In this document: positions 25,468-33,912 of the stretch, piece after piece
Layout of the letters: every line of letters starts with the position of its first letter
Numbering within the stretch: the stretch's first letter is position 1
Source: Paraburkholderia rhynchosiae
Lineage (GTDB): Bacteria; Pseudomonadota; Gammaproteobacteria; Burkholderiales; Burkholderiaceae
Assembly (NCBI RefSeq): GCF_002879865.1
Contig: NZ_PNXY01000008.1
Coordinates: forward strand, 230,250-294,249
Length of the DNA stretch: 64,000 bases
Direction of reading: 5' to 3'
The notes under the pieces: model-generated
The model's database searches: none
What the model was told of the DNA's origin: nothing
What the model saw: only the letters and a program-made list of their open reading frames with translations
Position numbers and translations under genes: made by a program

Positions 25468-26358
25468 TTATTCCTGCACCGAGCCGGCAATACGCGCGCT
25501 TGTCATCGCGCGCGACAGACCATGCATGGGCCGCCGCAACGCGACGTCGAACGGATTGGTTTGCGGGCCGATCGCTTCGGCCTGACGGCGCAGCAGTTCG
25601 ACAACCATCGGCAGGCGGTCGTCGCCCAAACGCGCGGCCAGCGTGCCGACACTCAATGCAGCGACCGCCACGCCGGTACGATCGAGAATCGGCACGGCCA
25701 CGCCCGCCATGCCGTCGAGCACGCCGCTATTGCGGCCCGCGTAACCCAACTGCCGCACGCGTTCGATTTCGGTGCGCAAATACACTTCGTCGAGCACGCC
25801 GTAGCCGCGAATGCGCGGCACGTTGAAGCGAATGATTTCCTCGCGCTCCGCCTCGGGCAGAAACGCGAGAATCGCAAGACTCCCCTGCCCCACACCCAAC
25901 GCCACGCGTCCGCCGACATCGCCCGTGAACGAGCGAATGGGAAACGGCCCTTCGCAGATGTCGAGACACACCGCATCGAAACTGCTTTTGACGAGCAAAA
26001 AGATGGTGTCGCCAAGACTCGCGCAAAGCCTCAGCAACGCAGGGCGGCATAGCGTACGCATGCCGCTCGGATTGCCGGCTTGCGCCGCGAGCGCGAAGAA
26101 ATTGACGCTCAGCCGGTAAAGCTTCGAGCTTTCGTCCTGTTCGACGATGCCTTCCGCGATCAACGCGTGCAGGATGCGATGCACCGTGCCTTGCGTTAGC
26201 CCCACCGCTTTCGCGAGACGCGTGACGCGGCCACCATCCGGTTGCGCGTCTGACAATGCGCGAATCACGGCGAAGGCGCGTTCCAGCATTCCCGTGCCGG
26301 GCAACGCGCCGGTTTCCGCAGTGTTGCTAGCAGTATCTCGTCTGGCGGCAGCATTCAT
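25468..26358 (-). CDS. IclR family transcriptional regulator
   Basis: A 296-residue regulator. A winged helix (about 25-90: MLERAFAVIRALSDAQ, LAKAVGLTQGTVHRILHALI) precedes the IclR effector domain (about 100-270: KSSFDAVCLDICEGPFPIRS, GVAVPILDRTGVAVAALSVG). It is divergent from the PotABCD/dehydrogenase operon that starts at 26636, the usual arrangement for an IclR protein controlling adjacent catabolic genes. Two matching 15-base inverted repeats in the intergenic region are candidate operators. The ligand is probably the substrate taken up by that transporter. Confidence 0.92.
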   Translation of the reverse strand: MNAAARRDTASNTAETGALPGTGMLERAFAVIRALSDAQPDGGRVTRLAKAVGLTQGTVHRILHALIAEGIVEQDESSKLYRLSVNFFALAAQAGNPSGMRTLCRPALLRLCASLGDTIFLLVKSSFDAVCLDICEGPFPIRSFTGDVGGRVALGVGQGSLAILAFLPEAEREEIIRFNVPRIRGYGVLDEVYLRTEIERVRQLGYAGRNSGVLDGMAGVAVPILDRTGVAVAALSVGTLAARLGDDRLPMVVELLRRQAEAIGPQTNPFDVALRRPMHGLSRAMTSARIAGSVQE

Positions 26359-26376
26359 CTCGTAGGCTCGTGTTTA

Positions 26377-26391
26377 TTCCATTGGCCGGAA
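26377..26391. promoter_or_regulatory. Candidate IclR operator next to iclR
   Basis: TTCCATTGGCCGGAA, an interrupted inverted repeat (TTCC ... GGAA), lies 19 bases before the iclR start and just downstream of a TATAGT -10-like element on the minus strand. It shares TTCCATT....GGAA with the site at 26523, which supports a common regulator and iclR autoregulation. Confidence 0.5.
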
Positions 26392-26522
26392 CACTATAAA
26401 GCGTTTCGTCCGCAAGTGGAATGATGCACGACCTCACACGCGTGTGGCCTCATGTCTGCATTTCATAGGGATTCTCCCGACATCGTCTGACGGAACGATC
26501 CGGCCCATGCATTCACCGTTCG

Positions 26523-26537
26523 TTCCATTCTCTGGAA
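26523..26537. promoter_or_regulatory. Candidate IclR operator upstream of the ABC/dehydrogenase operon
   Basis: TTCCATTCTCTGGAA is an inverted repeat with five-base arms (TTCCA/TGGAA) and a five-base centre. It lies 38 bases upstream of the putative -35 box at 26575. The pattern matches the site beside iclR at 26377 in 11 of 15 positions and in spacing. Confidence 0.55.
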
Positions 26538-26574
26538 TATTTTTTAATCTTATACCGGCAAACGGAATTTCAAA

Positions 26575-26604
26575 TTGACGTCTCGTAATTTGGCTGGCTA
26601 GAGT
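26575..26604 (+). promoter_or_regulatory. Putative sigma-70 promoter of the ABC/dehydrogenase operon
   Basis: TTGACG (26575-26580) and TAGAGT (26599-26604) are separated by 18 bases. The start codon at 26636 follows 32 bases later, behind an AAAGG ribosome-binding sequence. Confidence 0.45.
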
Positions 26605-26635
26605 CGGCTCCATCGAGGCATCCAAAGGCCACATC

Positions 26636-27727
26636 ATGTCGTTCCTCACACTCACAGACGTCACGAAATCGTTCGGCGAGCTTCAGGCAGTCGCGGACGT
26701 CAACCTGTCGGTGGAAAAAGGCGAGTTCGTTTCGTTGCTCGGGCCGTCCGGTTGCGGCAAGACGACGACGTTGCAGATGATCGCCGGCTTCCTCGAAACG
26801 ACACGTGGACGCATCACGCTCGACGGCCGCGACATCACGCATATGAAGCCGAACAAACGCGGCCTCGGCGTGGTGTTCCAAAGCTACGCGCTGTTCCCAC
26901 ATATGAGCGTGGCGGAGAACGTCGGCTTCGGGCTCGAAATGCGCAACATCGACAAAGCGGAGCGCAAGGAGCGAGTGCGCGAAGCACTCTCGCTCGTGCG
27001 GCTCGATCAACTCGCGCATCGCTTTCCACGTGAACTGTCGGGCGGCCAGCGGCAACGCGTGGCGATTGCGCGCGCCATCGTGATCGCGCCGCCCGTGCTG
27101 CTGCTCGACGAACCGATGTCGAATCTCGACGCCAAGCTGCGTGAAGACATGCAGTTCGAACTGCGCGGCATTCAACGCAAGATCGGCACGACGACGATCA
27201 TGGTCACGCACGATCAATCGGAAGCGCTATCCATCAGCGACCGCGTCGTGGTGATGGAAGCCGGCCGCATCACGCAGATCGACACGCCATACGAGGCATA
27301 TGAGCGGCCCGAGAATCGCTTCGTCTCGCAGTTCATCGGCAAGGCCAATATGCTGCCGGGCACAGTGATCGCGCGCGACGGCGACGCGATCCGCATCGAC
27401 CTCGGACACGATCTCTGCGAGACCGGCCGCACCGCGCAATTGCCGATGCGCGAGCGCCTGGTCGACGTGGGCGATGCGGTGACGCTCTGCATTCGCCCGG
27501 AAAAACTGCGCCTGTGCGCGCCGAACGCGGGACGGGTACCCGCTACCGTGTCGAGCCGCTTCTTCCTCGGCAGCCAATGGCTGTATCGCCTCGACAGCCG
27601 GCTCGGCGAAGTGCTCGTGTGTTGCCAGAACGAAGGCAATGAGCCGCTACCGGAAGGCGCGACGGTCGGCGTCGACTGGAATAGCGAAGCGATCCGCTTC
27701 ATTCAACGGGACGCACATCATGGCTAG
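26636..27727 (+). CDS. ABC transporter ATPase, PotA type
   Basis: A 363-residue ATPase of the spermidine/putrescine-like (PotA) import family, acting at the inner membrane with the two permeases that follow. It has Walker A GPSGCGKT (36-43), the Q-loop VVFQSYALFPHM, signature LSGGQ (134-138), Walker B LLLDEP with D158/E159, and the H-loop VTHDQ. A C-terminal TOBE-type domain (about 275-360, LCIRPEKLRLC) follows. It is the first gene of an operon whose later genes encode a dehydrogenase and the binding protein. The first permease begins eight bases before its stop. The substrate is unknown. Confidence 0.93.
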   Translation: MSFLTLTDVTKSFGELQAVADVNLSVEKGEFVSLLGPSGCGKTTTLQMIAGFLETTRGRITLDGRDITHMKPNKRGLGVVFQSYALFPHMSVAENVGFGLEMRNIDKAERKERVREALSLVRLDQLAHRFPRELSGGQRQRVAIARAIVIAPPVLLLDEPMSNLDAKLREDMQFELRGIQRKIGTTTIMVTHDQSEALSISDRVVVMEAGRITQIDTPYEAYERPENRFVSQFIGKANMLPGTVIARDGDAIRIDLGHDLCETGRTAQLPMRERLVDVGDAVTLCIRPEKLRLCAPNAGRVPATVSSRFFLGSQWLYRLDSRLGEVLVCCQNEGNEPLPEGATVGVDWNSEAIRFIQRDAHHG

Positions 27728-28634
27728 CGCGCTGCCCGCAACGGAGAACGGCAAAGTGCAGTCTGCCGGCGCACGGCGCGCGCCGTGGCGCGCGTTCCTG
27801 CCGCTGTGGCTGATGTGCCTGCCGGCGTTCCTGCTGTTCGTCGCGCTCGTGCTCGTGCCGCTCGTCATGACGCTGGTGCTCAGTTTCTATCGCTTCGATC
27901 CGGCAAGCGGCCCGCTGGCCGCGATCCAGTTCGGCAATTACGCGGAAGTGTTGGGTTCATCGTATTTCCATACAATCTTTCTGCGCACGTTCGGCATCGC
28001 GTTTCTCGTCACGCTGCTGTGCGTCGCCATCGGCACGCCCGAAGCGTATGTGCTGTCGCGCATGCGCGATCCGTATCGTTCGATGTTTCTGCTGGTGATT
28101 CTCGCGCCGCTGCTCGTCTCGGTGGTGGTGCGCGCGTTTGGCTGGAGCATGCTGCTCAACAGCAACGGTCTCGTGAACCAGGCGTTCGGCCTCGTCGGGC
28201 TCGGACCATACAAGCTCGAATACACGACCTTTGCCATCGTCATCGCACTCGTGCACGTGATGCTGCCCTTCATGGTGATTCCCGTGTGGACCGCGTTGCA
28301 AAAGCTCGATCCGCAAACAGAAAACGCGGCGCTTTCGCTGATGGCCTCGCCCGCCACGACGCTGCGCCGCATCGTGCTGCCGCAACTTACGCCTGGCATT
28401 CTGTCGGGCAGCCTGATGGTGTTCGGCTTGTCGGCGAGCGCATTCGCGATTCCGGGCCTGCTCGGCGGACGCCGCCTGAAAGTCGCTGCAACCGCCGTCT
28501 ACGACGAATTCCTTGGTTCGCTGAACTGGCCGCTCGGTGCGACCATCGCGCTGCTGTTGCTGGTCGCGAACCTGATCGTGATGCTCACTTACTACCGGGT
28601 TCTGGAGCGCAGGTACACCAGAAGCCTGGGTTGA
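27720..28634 (+). CDS. ABC transporter permease, PotB type
   Basis: A 304-residue inner-membrane permease. After a short N-terminal region come about six hydrophobic helices (LMCLPAFLLFVALVLVPLVM being the first). The BPD-type EAA loop before the last helices reads ENAALSLMASPATTLRRIVL PQLTPG in sequence context, which docks to the ATPase. I chose the ATG at 27720, eight bases inside the ATPase gene, because the frame's earlier start lies deep in that gene. It pairs with the next permease to form the channel. Confidence 0.92.
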   Translation: MASALPATENGKVQSAGARRAPWRAFLPLWLMCLPAFLLFVALVLVPLVMTLVLSFYRFDPASGPLAAIQFGNYAEVLGSSYFHTIFLRTFGIAFLVTLLCVAIGTPEAYVLSRMRDPYRSMFLLVILAPLLVSVVVRAFGWSMLLNSNGLVNQAFGLVGLGPYKLEYTTFAIVIALVHVMLPFMVIPVWTALQKLDPQTENAALSLMASPATTLRRIVLPQLTPGILSGSLMVFGLSASAFAIPGLLGGRRLKVAATAVYDEFLGSLNWPLGATIALLLLVANLIVMLTYYRVLERRYTRSLG

Positions 28635-28659
28635 TACCACGGCTCCGCGCGAAAACAAC

Positions 28660-29454
28660 ATGAGAAAGAACGGTCCCATTGCGCTGATTTTCCACACGCT
28701 CGTCATTGCGTTCGTGCTCGCGCCCCTCGTGATCGTCGTGCTGGTCGCCTTCACGCCCGACGAAACGCTCACGCTACCTACGCACGGTGTATCGCTGCGC
28801 TGGTTTCGAGCGATCCTCAATTACCCCGACTTCATCTCGGCGTTCGCTAACAGCCTGAAGCTCGCGTTTGCTTCGGCGACGCTCTCGCTGATCGTGGCAC
28901 TGCCCGCCGCGCTCGCTATCGGCCGCGCGCGCTTTCCGGGCCGCGCATTTCTCAATGGCCTGCTGTTGTCGCCGCTCGTGATCCCCGGTCTCGTGCTCGG
29001 CATTGCGTTGCTGCGTTTTTTCGCGCTGATCGGCGCGACGGGCTCGTTCACATGGCTGATCGTCGCGCACATGATCATCATCACGCCGTTCGTGATGCGG
29101 CTCGTGCTGGCTTCGGTAAGCGGCCTGGACCGCAGCGTCGAACATGCGGCGCATTCGCTCGGCGCCGATCCATGGACGGCGTTTCGCCGCATCACGTTGC
29201 CGATGATTCTGCCGGGCATCACGGGCGGCTGGCTGCTCGCCTTCATCAACAGCTTCGACGAACTCACGATGTCGATCTTCGTGACGTCGCCGCAAACCGT
29301 CACCCTGCCGGTTCGCATGTACATGTACGCGACCGAATCCATCGATCCTATGATGGCCTCCGTCTCCGCGCTGGTGATCTTCATTACCGCCGGCGCGATG
29401 CTGCTGCTCGATCGCGTATATGGGCTCAACCGCATTCTGATCGGCCAGCACTGA
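28660..29454 (+). CDS. ABC transporter permease, PotC type
   Basis: A 264-residue inner-membrane permease with about six helices. It opens with the family's LIFHTLVIAFVLAPLVIVVL helix and the VAFTPDETLTLPTHGVSLRW periplasmic segment. The EAA loop is EHAAHSLGADPWTAFRRITL. It follows the first permease by 25 bases. Its stop overlaps the start of the [2Fe-2S] protein gene by one base (TGATG), showing that transport and dehydrogenase genes are one transcription unit. Confidence 0.92.
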   Translation: MRKNGPIALIFHTLVIAFVLAPLVIVVLVAFTPDETLTLPTHGVSLRWFRAILNYPDFISAFANSLKLAFASATLSLIVALPAALAIGRARFPGRAFLNGLLLSPLVIPGLVLGIALLRFFALIGATGSFTWLIVAHMIIITPFVMRLVLASVSGLDRSVEHAAHSLGADPWTAFRRITLPMILPGITGGWLLAFINSFDELTMSIFVTSPQTVTLPVRMYMYATESIDPMMASVSALVIFITAGAMLLLDRVYGLNRILIGQH

Positions 29455-29846
29455 TGTCATCTTCTGTTCACGCTCTCATGCCGTCCAACTTGCCGTCACT
29501 TGAAACCGCTGCGCTCACGCGCGAGCCGCAATTTGTGCGCGTCGCCGAAACGCAGCGCGAACCGCTGCGCTTTTATCTCGACGGCCGTGAGGTCTCCGCA
29601 CTGCAAGGCGATACGTTGCTGACGGCTGTGCTGATGCAACAGCGCCGCGTGCGCGACAGCGAATTCAGCGGCGCGCCGCGTGCCGGCTTCTGTCTGATCG
29701 GCGCATGCCAGGACTGCTGGATGCGCACCGAGGACGGCAAGCGTCTGCGCGCCTGCTCGACGCTCGCCGCCGAAGGATTGCGGGTGCTGACGCGGATCGG
29801 CTCGGTGGCCGAGCAAGCGCAAACACCAAGCGGAGATGCACAATGA
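29454..29846 (+). CDS. [2Fe-2S] subunit of an HcnABC/opine-oxidase-like dehydrogenase
   Basis: A 130-residue small iron-sulfur protein. Its ferredoxin-like core is about 38-125, with cysteines at 80, 85, 88 and 101 (FCLIGACQDCWM and RACS) placed to bind a [2Fe-2S] cluster. Such proteins form the gamma subunit of three-part flavoenzymes: hydrogen cyanide synthase HcnA, opine oxidases and hydroxyproline dehydrogenases. It overlaps the permease gene by one base and the next subunit by four bases, so stoichiometric translation is likely. The substrate is unknown. Confidence 0.85.
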   Translation: MSSSVHALMPSNLPSLETAALTREPQFVRVAETQREPLRFYLDGREVSALQGDTLLTAVLMQQRRVRDSEFSGAPRAGFCLIGACQDCWMRTEDGKRLRACSTLAAEGLRVLTRIGSVAEQAQTPSGDAQ

Positions 29847-31276
29847 GCGACGATCGCCGAGTCGTGATTGTCGGAGCGGGACCGGCCGGCGTGCGCGCTG
29901 CACAAACGTTGGTCGCGGCAGGCGTGCGCCCCATCGTCATCGATGAGAATGCGCGCTGGGGCGGACAGATTTATCGACAGCCGCCGGCATACGGCGGTTT
30001 TCAGCGCTCGAAAAAAACGCTCTACGGTTTCGAAGCGCGCAAGGCCGACGCGTTGCATACGACAATGGCCGCGCTGCTGCCTCACATCGACTATCGCCCC
30101 GACACACTGGCATGGGCTTGCGAAGCGGACCGCCTCGACACGCTTCAGGCGGGACGCGAAATCAGTGTGCCGTTCTCGCATCTGATCATCGCGAGCGGCG
30201 CGACCGACCGCGTTCTGCCGATGCCAGGCTGGACTTTGCCCGGCGTCTACACGCTCGGCGCGGCACAGGTCGCGTTAAAAGCGCAAGGCTGTGCAATCGG
30301 CCGACGCGTGGTGCTCGCGGGCACCGGGCCGTTGCTGTATCTCGTGGCATATCAGTACGTGAAAGCCGGCGCCCAGGTGGTGGCCGTGCTCGACACCAGC
30401 CCGCTTTCGCAACAGCTCGCCGCCGTACCCAGGCTCGCACGCGTTCCGTCGACGTTCGCCAAGGGCTTGTACTACGTCGGTTGGCTCAAGGCTCACCGCA
30501 TACGAATCGAGCGTGGTGTGAAACTGGTTGGCATTCGTGGTGCGCAAAACGTCGAAGCAATCGAATGGCGCGCTTCGCAGAATGATTCGGTAACCGAAAC
30601 AATTTCCTGCGACGCAGTCGGCATCAGCTTCGGCCTGAGGCCCGAAACGCAACTCGCCGATCTCGCGGGATGCCGTTTCCGCTTCGATGCACTCAACCGT
30701 TGCTGGCTGCCCGAATTCGACGCTGCCGGACGCAGCTCCGTGCGCGGCCTCTATCTGGCTGGCGACGGTGCCGGCATTGCGGGCGCCGACGCCGCTGAAC
30801 TTGCCGGACGCCGTGCCGCGCTGGCGTTGCTCGACGACCTGGCCATACCGCATCCACGCGGACCCGGCATGCGCGATGCCGCCTCGCTGGAACGCAGCCT
30901 GCAACGTATCGCCGTTTTTCGCGCGGGCATTGAAACCGCCTTCGCGCCACCCGCACAATGCGCCGCGCAATGGCCCGACGACATGACCGTCTGCCGCTGC
31001 GAGGAAGTCGACGCGGGTACGTTGCGGCGTTGCATCCGCGGTGGCGAGGCGAATGAGATCAACCGTCTGAAGGCGCTCACACGCGTCGGCATGGGCCGTT
31101 GCCAGGGACGCATGTGCGGCGAAGCCGCGCTTCTATTGCTCGCCGAAGAGACCGGCCGCCCGCTCGAGGCAGTTGGCCGCCTGCGCAGCCAACCGCCGGT
31201 CAAGCCGATTCCGTTGTCCCCCGCCATGTATGCCGACAACGTCGCTGAGATTCCCGTGGAGGCCCGCGATGAGTGA
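29843..31276 (+). CDS. FAD/NAD-type alpha subunit with a BFD-like [2Fe-2S] domain
   Basis: A 477-residue subunit of the same dehydrogenase (HcnB/OoxA-like). An N-terminal FAD Rossmann motif (VVIVGAGPAGVRAAQT, Gly 11-16) and a second dinucleotide region (GRRVVLAGTGPLLYLVAYQ, about 150-170) are followed by a C-terminal BFD-like iron-sulfur module. Its cysteines lie in TVCRCEEVDAG and GMGRCQGRMCGEA. The ATG at 29843 overlaps the previous stop (ATGA). The enzyme probably passes electrons from the beta-subunit flavin through the clusters to the respiratory chain. Confidence 0.88.
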   Translation: MSDDRRVVIVGAGPAGVRAAQTLVAAGVRPIVIDENARWGGQIYRQPPAYGGFQRSKKTLYGFEARKADALHTTMAALLPHIDYRPDTLAWACEADRLDTLQAGREISVPFSHLIIASGATDRVLPMPGWTLPGVYTLGAAQVALKAQGCAIGRRVVLAGTGPLLYLVAYQYVKAGAQVVAVLDTSPLSQQLAAVPRLARVPSTFAKGLYYVGWLKAHRIRIERGVKLVGIRGAQNVEAIEWRASQNDSVTETISCDAVGISFGLRPETQLADLAGCRFRFDALNRCWLPEFDAAGRSSVRGLYLAGDGAGIAGADAAELAGRRAALALLDDLAIPHPRGPGMRDAASLERSLQRIAVFRAGIETAFAPPAQCAAQWPDDMTVCRCEEVDAGTLRRCIRGGEANEINRLKALTRVGMGRCQGRMCGEAALLLLAEETGRPLEAVGRLRSQPPVKPIPLSPAMYADNVAEIPVEARDE

Positions 31277-32396
31277 CACGCTGCACTACGACGTGGCGAT
31301 TGCGGGCGGTGGCCTCGTCGGTTCATCGGCGGCACTCGCGCTTGTGAAACGCGGCTTGCGCGTAGGTCTCTTCGAGCGGCGCTTTTGCGGCGCACAGGCG
31401 AGCGGCGTGAACTACGGCGGCGTACGCTGCCAGGGCCGTCCGGTCGAACAGATGCCGCTCGCGATGCGCGCACGACGCATCTGGGACCGCTTGCCGGAGT
31501 TGATCGGCATCGACGGTGAATTTACCGTGTCGGGACATTTGCGCCTTGCTCGCAGCGAGAGCGATCTTGCCGCACTTCAGCAATGGGCCGACATGGCGCG
31601 CGATTACGGACTGCACGCGCAGTTGATTAGCGGCGCGCAGTTTCGCGAGCGCTATCCATGGCTCGGCGCCGCGGCTATCGGCGGCTCGGTATGTGCGACC
31701 GACGGTCATGCGAACCCGCGTCTCGTCTCGCCTGCATTCGCGCGCGCCGCACATGCCGCAGGCGCGGACGTGCGCGAACAGACCGAACTGACCGGCATTC
31801 ATCACGACGGCAAGCGTTTCCAGATGCGCGCCGGCGATACGCGGATCAGCGCCGACTGGCTCATCAATTCCGCCGGCGCATGGGCGAACACCGTCGCGGG
31901 TTACTTCGGCGAGCGAGCGCCGATGAAGCCGATCTATCCGAACATGTGGGTCACCGAGCCGCTGCCGCTTTTCATCACGCACAACCTCGGCGTGTACGGC
32001 GGCGGCATCTACGCGCGGCAAGTGGCGCGCGGCAATTGCGTGATCGGCGGCGGACGCGGACACGGCGACGGCGAATACGGTCAACCGTCGACGGAAACCA
32101 CGCGGGCCGTGATGCGCGACGCGTGCGCGCTGCTGCCCGCGTTGCGCGAGGCGCTATTGATTCGCACATGGAGCGGCGTCGAGGGCGAGACGCCCGACAG
32201 CAATCCGATCATCGGGCCGAGCCGCTCGGTGCCGCGTCTGTTGCATGCATTCGGTTTTTCGGGCGGGGGCTTTCTGCTCGCGCCTGGTGTTGGCGAGGTG
32301 CTCGCCGATCTCGTCATCGACGGCGCCACGGCCACACCTCTGGACGCTTTTTCGATTGGCCGCTTCGCGCAGCTTGCTACCTCATCCGTCGCTTAG
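31269..32396 (+). CDS. FAD-dependent catalytic beta subunit, DadA/glycine-oxidase type
   Basis: A 375-residue FAD amine dehydrogenase subunit (HcnC/OoxB-like). It has the FAD motif DVAIAGGGLVGSSAALALVK (about 8-27), a second FAD-contact region ISADWLINSAGAWANTVAGY (about 193-212), and a C-terminal GEVLADLVIDGA. It presumably oxidises an amino acid, opine or other secondary amine brought in by the transporter. It starts eight bases before the stop of the previous gene. Interleaving with PotABCD-type transport genes argues for a catabolic role rather than cyanide formation, since glycine import alone would not explain it. Confidence 0.88.
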   Translation: MSDTLHYDVAIAGGGLVGSSAALALVKRGLRVGLFERRFCGAQASGVNYGGVRCQGRPVEQMPLAMRARRIWDRLPELIGIDGEFTVSGHLRLARSESDLAALQQWADMARDYGLHAQLISGAQFRERYPWLGAAAIGGSVCATDGHANPRLVSPAFARAAHAAGADVREQTELTGIHHDGKRFQMRAGDTRISADWLINSAGAWANTVAGYFGERAPMKPIYPNMWVTEPLPLFITHNLGVYGGGIYARQVARGNCVIGGGRGHGDGEYGQPSTETTRAVMRDACALLPALREALLIRTWSGVEGETPDSNPIIGPSRSVPRLLHAFGFSGGGFLLAPGVGEVLADLVIDGATATPLDAFSIGRFAQLATSSVA

Positions 32397-32429
32397 AACC
32401 CACGTTTAATGAAACTCAGGAGCCCTTCA

Positions 32430-33476
32430 ATGAAACTGTTCAGGACCATCGCGGCGCTGGCCGCATTGTGTGCATTCGGCGCGGCCGCGCCGGCATGGTC
32501 GGAAACGAAGACGATCTACATCGGCATGAATGGCGGTCCGATGGAAAAAGCCTATACGAGCCAGGTGCTGCCCGACTTCGAGAAAGCGAACAATGTGAAA
32601 GTGGTCGTGGTGCCGGGCACGTCGTCGGATATTCTCGCAAAGCTGCTTGCGAACAAGGCGAGTCCGCAGATTCACGTCGTGTTTCTCGACGACGGCGTCA
32701 TGGCGCGCGCGGTCAGCATGGGCGTGTGCAAAAAGCTCGACGACTCGGCGGTGCTCAAGGAGCTCTATCCGTTCGCGCGCATGAAGGACGACATGGGCGC
32801 GGGCGTGCAACTCGGCATGACCGGCATTGCGTACAACAAGAAACTGTTCACTGAGAAAGGCTGGGCGCCGCCTACGTCCTGGATGGATTTCGCCGACCCG
32901 AAATACAAGGGCAAGGTGGTGTTCCAGTCGGCGTCGAGCAGCACGTTCGGCCTGCACGGCTTTCTCGCGATCAACCGCTTGATGGGCGGCAGCGAGCAGA
33001 ACGTCGAACCCGGCTTCACGAAATGGGCGAGCACGGTGGGGCCGAACGTGGTTGAGTATGTGCCGAACTCGGCGAAGATTTCGGAAATGGTGCAGACCGG
33101 CGAAGCGGGCCTCTTTCCGTTGACGCCGACCGCCGTCGGCGATCTGGCTGACAAGGGCATTCCGGTTGGCTATGTGAATCCGAAGGAAGGTCCGGTGCTG
33201 CTGCTCGTCGACCTGTGCGTGGTCAACAACAACCCCGACCCGCAGTTGGCGCAGAAGCTCGCGCAGTTCCTGCTGTCTGCGCCGGCGCAGACCAAAGCCG
33301 CCGAAGCCGGCAAGCAGATTCCGACCAACCGTCTCGCGAAGATGACACCGCCGATGCAGCAAAGCCTCGGTAACGTGGAAGACCTCGTGCGCAAAGTCAC
33401 GGTGGTGGATTGGGACACGATCAACGCGCATCGCGCGCAATGGGACACGCGCTGGAACCGGCAGATCGAACGTTAA
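32430..33476 (+). CDS. ABC transporter periplasmic binding protein, PotD type
   Basis: A 348-residue extracellular solute-binding protein. A signal peptide (MKLFRTIAALAALCAFGAAA, cleavage near AWS/ETK) precedes a type 2 periplasmic fold with GMTGIAYNKKLFTEKGWAPP and TSWMDFADPKYKGKVVFQ. The ATG at 32430 follows CAGGAGCC; an in-frame ATG 21 bases upstream lacks a suitable site. It is the last gene of the operon, with a terminator at 33500. The ligand is not predictable by eye; polyamine-type binding proteins also bind opines and other amines. Confidence 0.92.
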   Translation: MKLFRTIAALAALCAFGAAAPAWSETKTIYIGMNGGPMEKAYTSQVLPDFEKANNVKVVVVPGTSSDILAKLLANKASPQIHVVFLDDGVMARAVSMGVCKKLDDSAVLKELYPFARMKDDMGAGVQLGMTGIAYNKKLFTEKGWAPPTSWMDFADPKYKGKVVFQSASSSTFGLHGFLAINRLMGGSEQNVEPGFTKWASTVGPNVVEYVPNSAKISEMVQTGEAGLFPLTPTAVGDLADKGIPVGYVNPKEGPVLLLVDLCVVNNNPDPQLAQKLAQFLLSAPAQTKAAEAGKQIPTNRLAKMTPPMQQSLGNVEDLVRKVTVVDWDTINAHRAQWDTRWNRQIER

Positions 33477-33499
33477 GTTTCGCGCTTCGCCTGAATGAA

Positions 33500-33533
33500 A
33501 ACGCGCGCCTTGAACTGCTATAAGGCGCGCGTT
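33500..33533. terminator. Bidirectional terminator between convergent genes
   Basis: AACGCGCGCCTT (33500-33511) pairs perfectly with AAGGCGCGCGTT (33522-33533) over a ten-base loop. T-rich sequence follows on the plus strand and an A-rich stretch precedes it, so it can serve both the binding protein gene and the convergent membrane protein gene. Confidence 0.85.
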
Positions 33534-33556
33534 CTTTGCCTCATGTGACTGCCGGT

Positions 33557-33856
33557 TTAGAAGATCACCGAGATCGCCACTGCAAACCAGATCGCCATGA
33601 CGCCTGACAGAAACAGATGTCGCGCAATGCGTATCCTGACGTCGCTGGTTTCGGGCTCGACAGGACTTGTCGCCATCCACGGGACGAGCCCCAGGCAGCC
33701 GAAGCCGATCAGCGCGAGCACGAACACGATGACGTCCGCAACGCGCCACCCGGTCGGTTCGTACATGCCCCAGTAGCCGAGAAACGCGATACCGATCGAG
33801 AAGATCGTGGCCGACGCGGCACTGAGCGCGGGCACTGATCCGATTGGAGCCGGCAT
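33557..33856 (-). CDS. Small membrane protein, 99 aa
   Basis: An unrecognised protein with three hydrophobic segments: about 12-32 (ASATIFSIGIAFLGYWGMY), 40-60 (DVIVFVLALIGFGCLGLVPW) and 80-99 (LFLSGVMAIWFAVAISVIF). The ATG at 33856 is preceded by CCGGAGG at a good distance; a GTG two codons earlier is less well placed. It is probably an inner-membrane protein. No motif suggests a function. It stands alone between the transporter operon and the ketopantoate reductase-like gene. Confidence 0.65.
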   Translation of the reverse strand: MPAPIGSVPALSAASATIFSIGIAFLGYWGMYEPTGWRVADVIVFVLALIGFGCLGLVPWMATSPVEPETSDVRIRIARHLFLSGVMAIWFAVAISVIF

Positions 33857-33912
33857 GTTCACCTCCGGTCATTGAGCGGTTACGGCAAACCATCACTCTG
33901 ACGACTCACGAC

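Noticed and set aside
32427..33896. 489-codon minus-strand open frame opposite the PotD-like binding protein
   Set aside because: Shadow frame. The plus strand has a signal peptide and a solute-binding fold.
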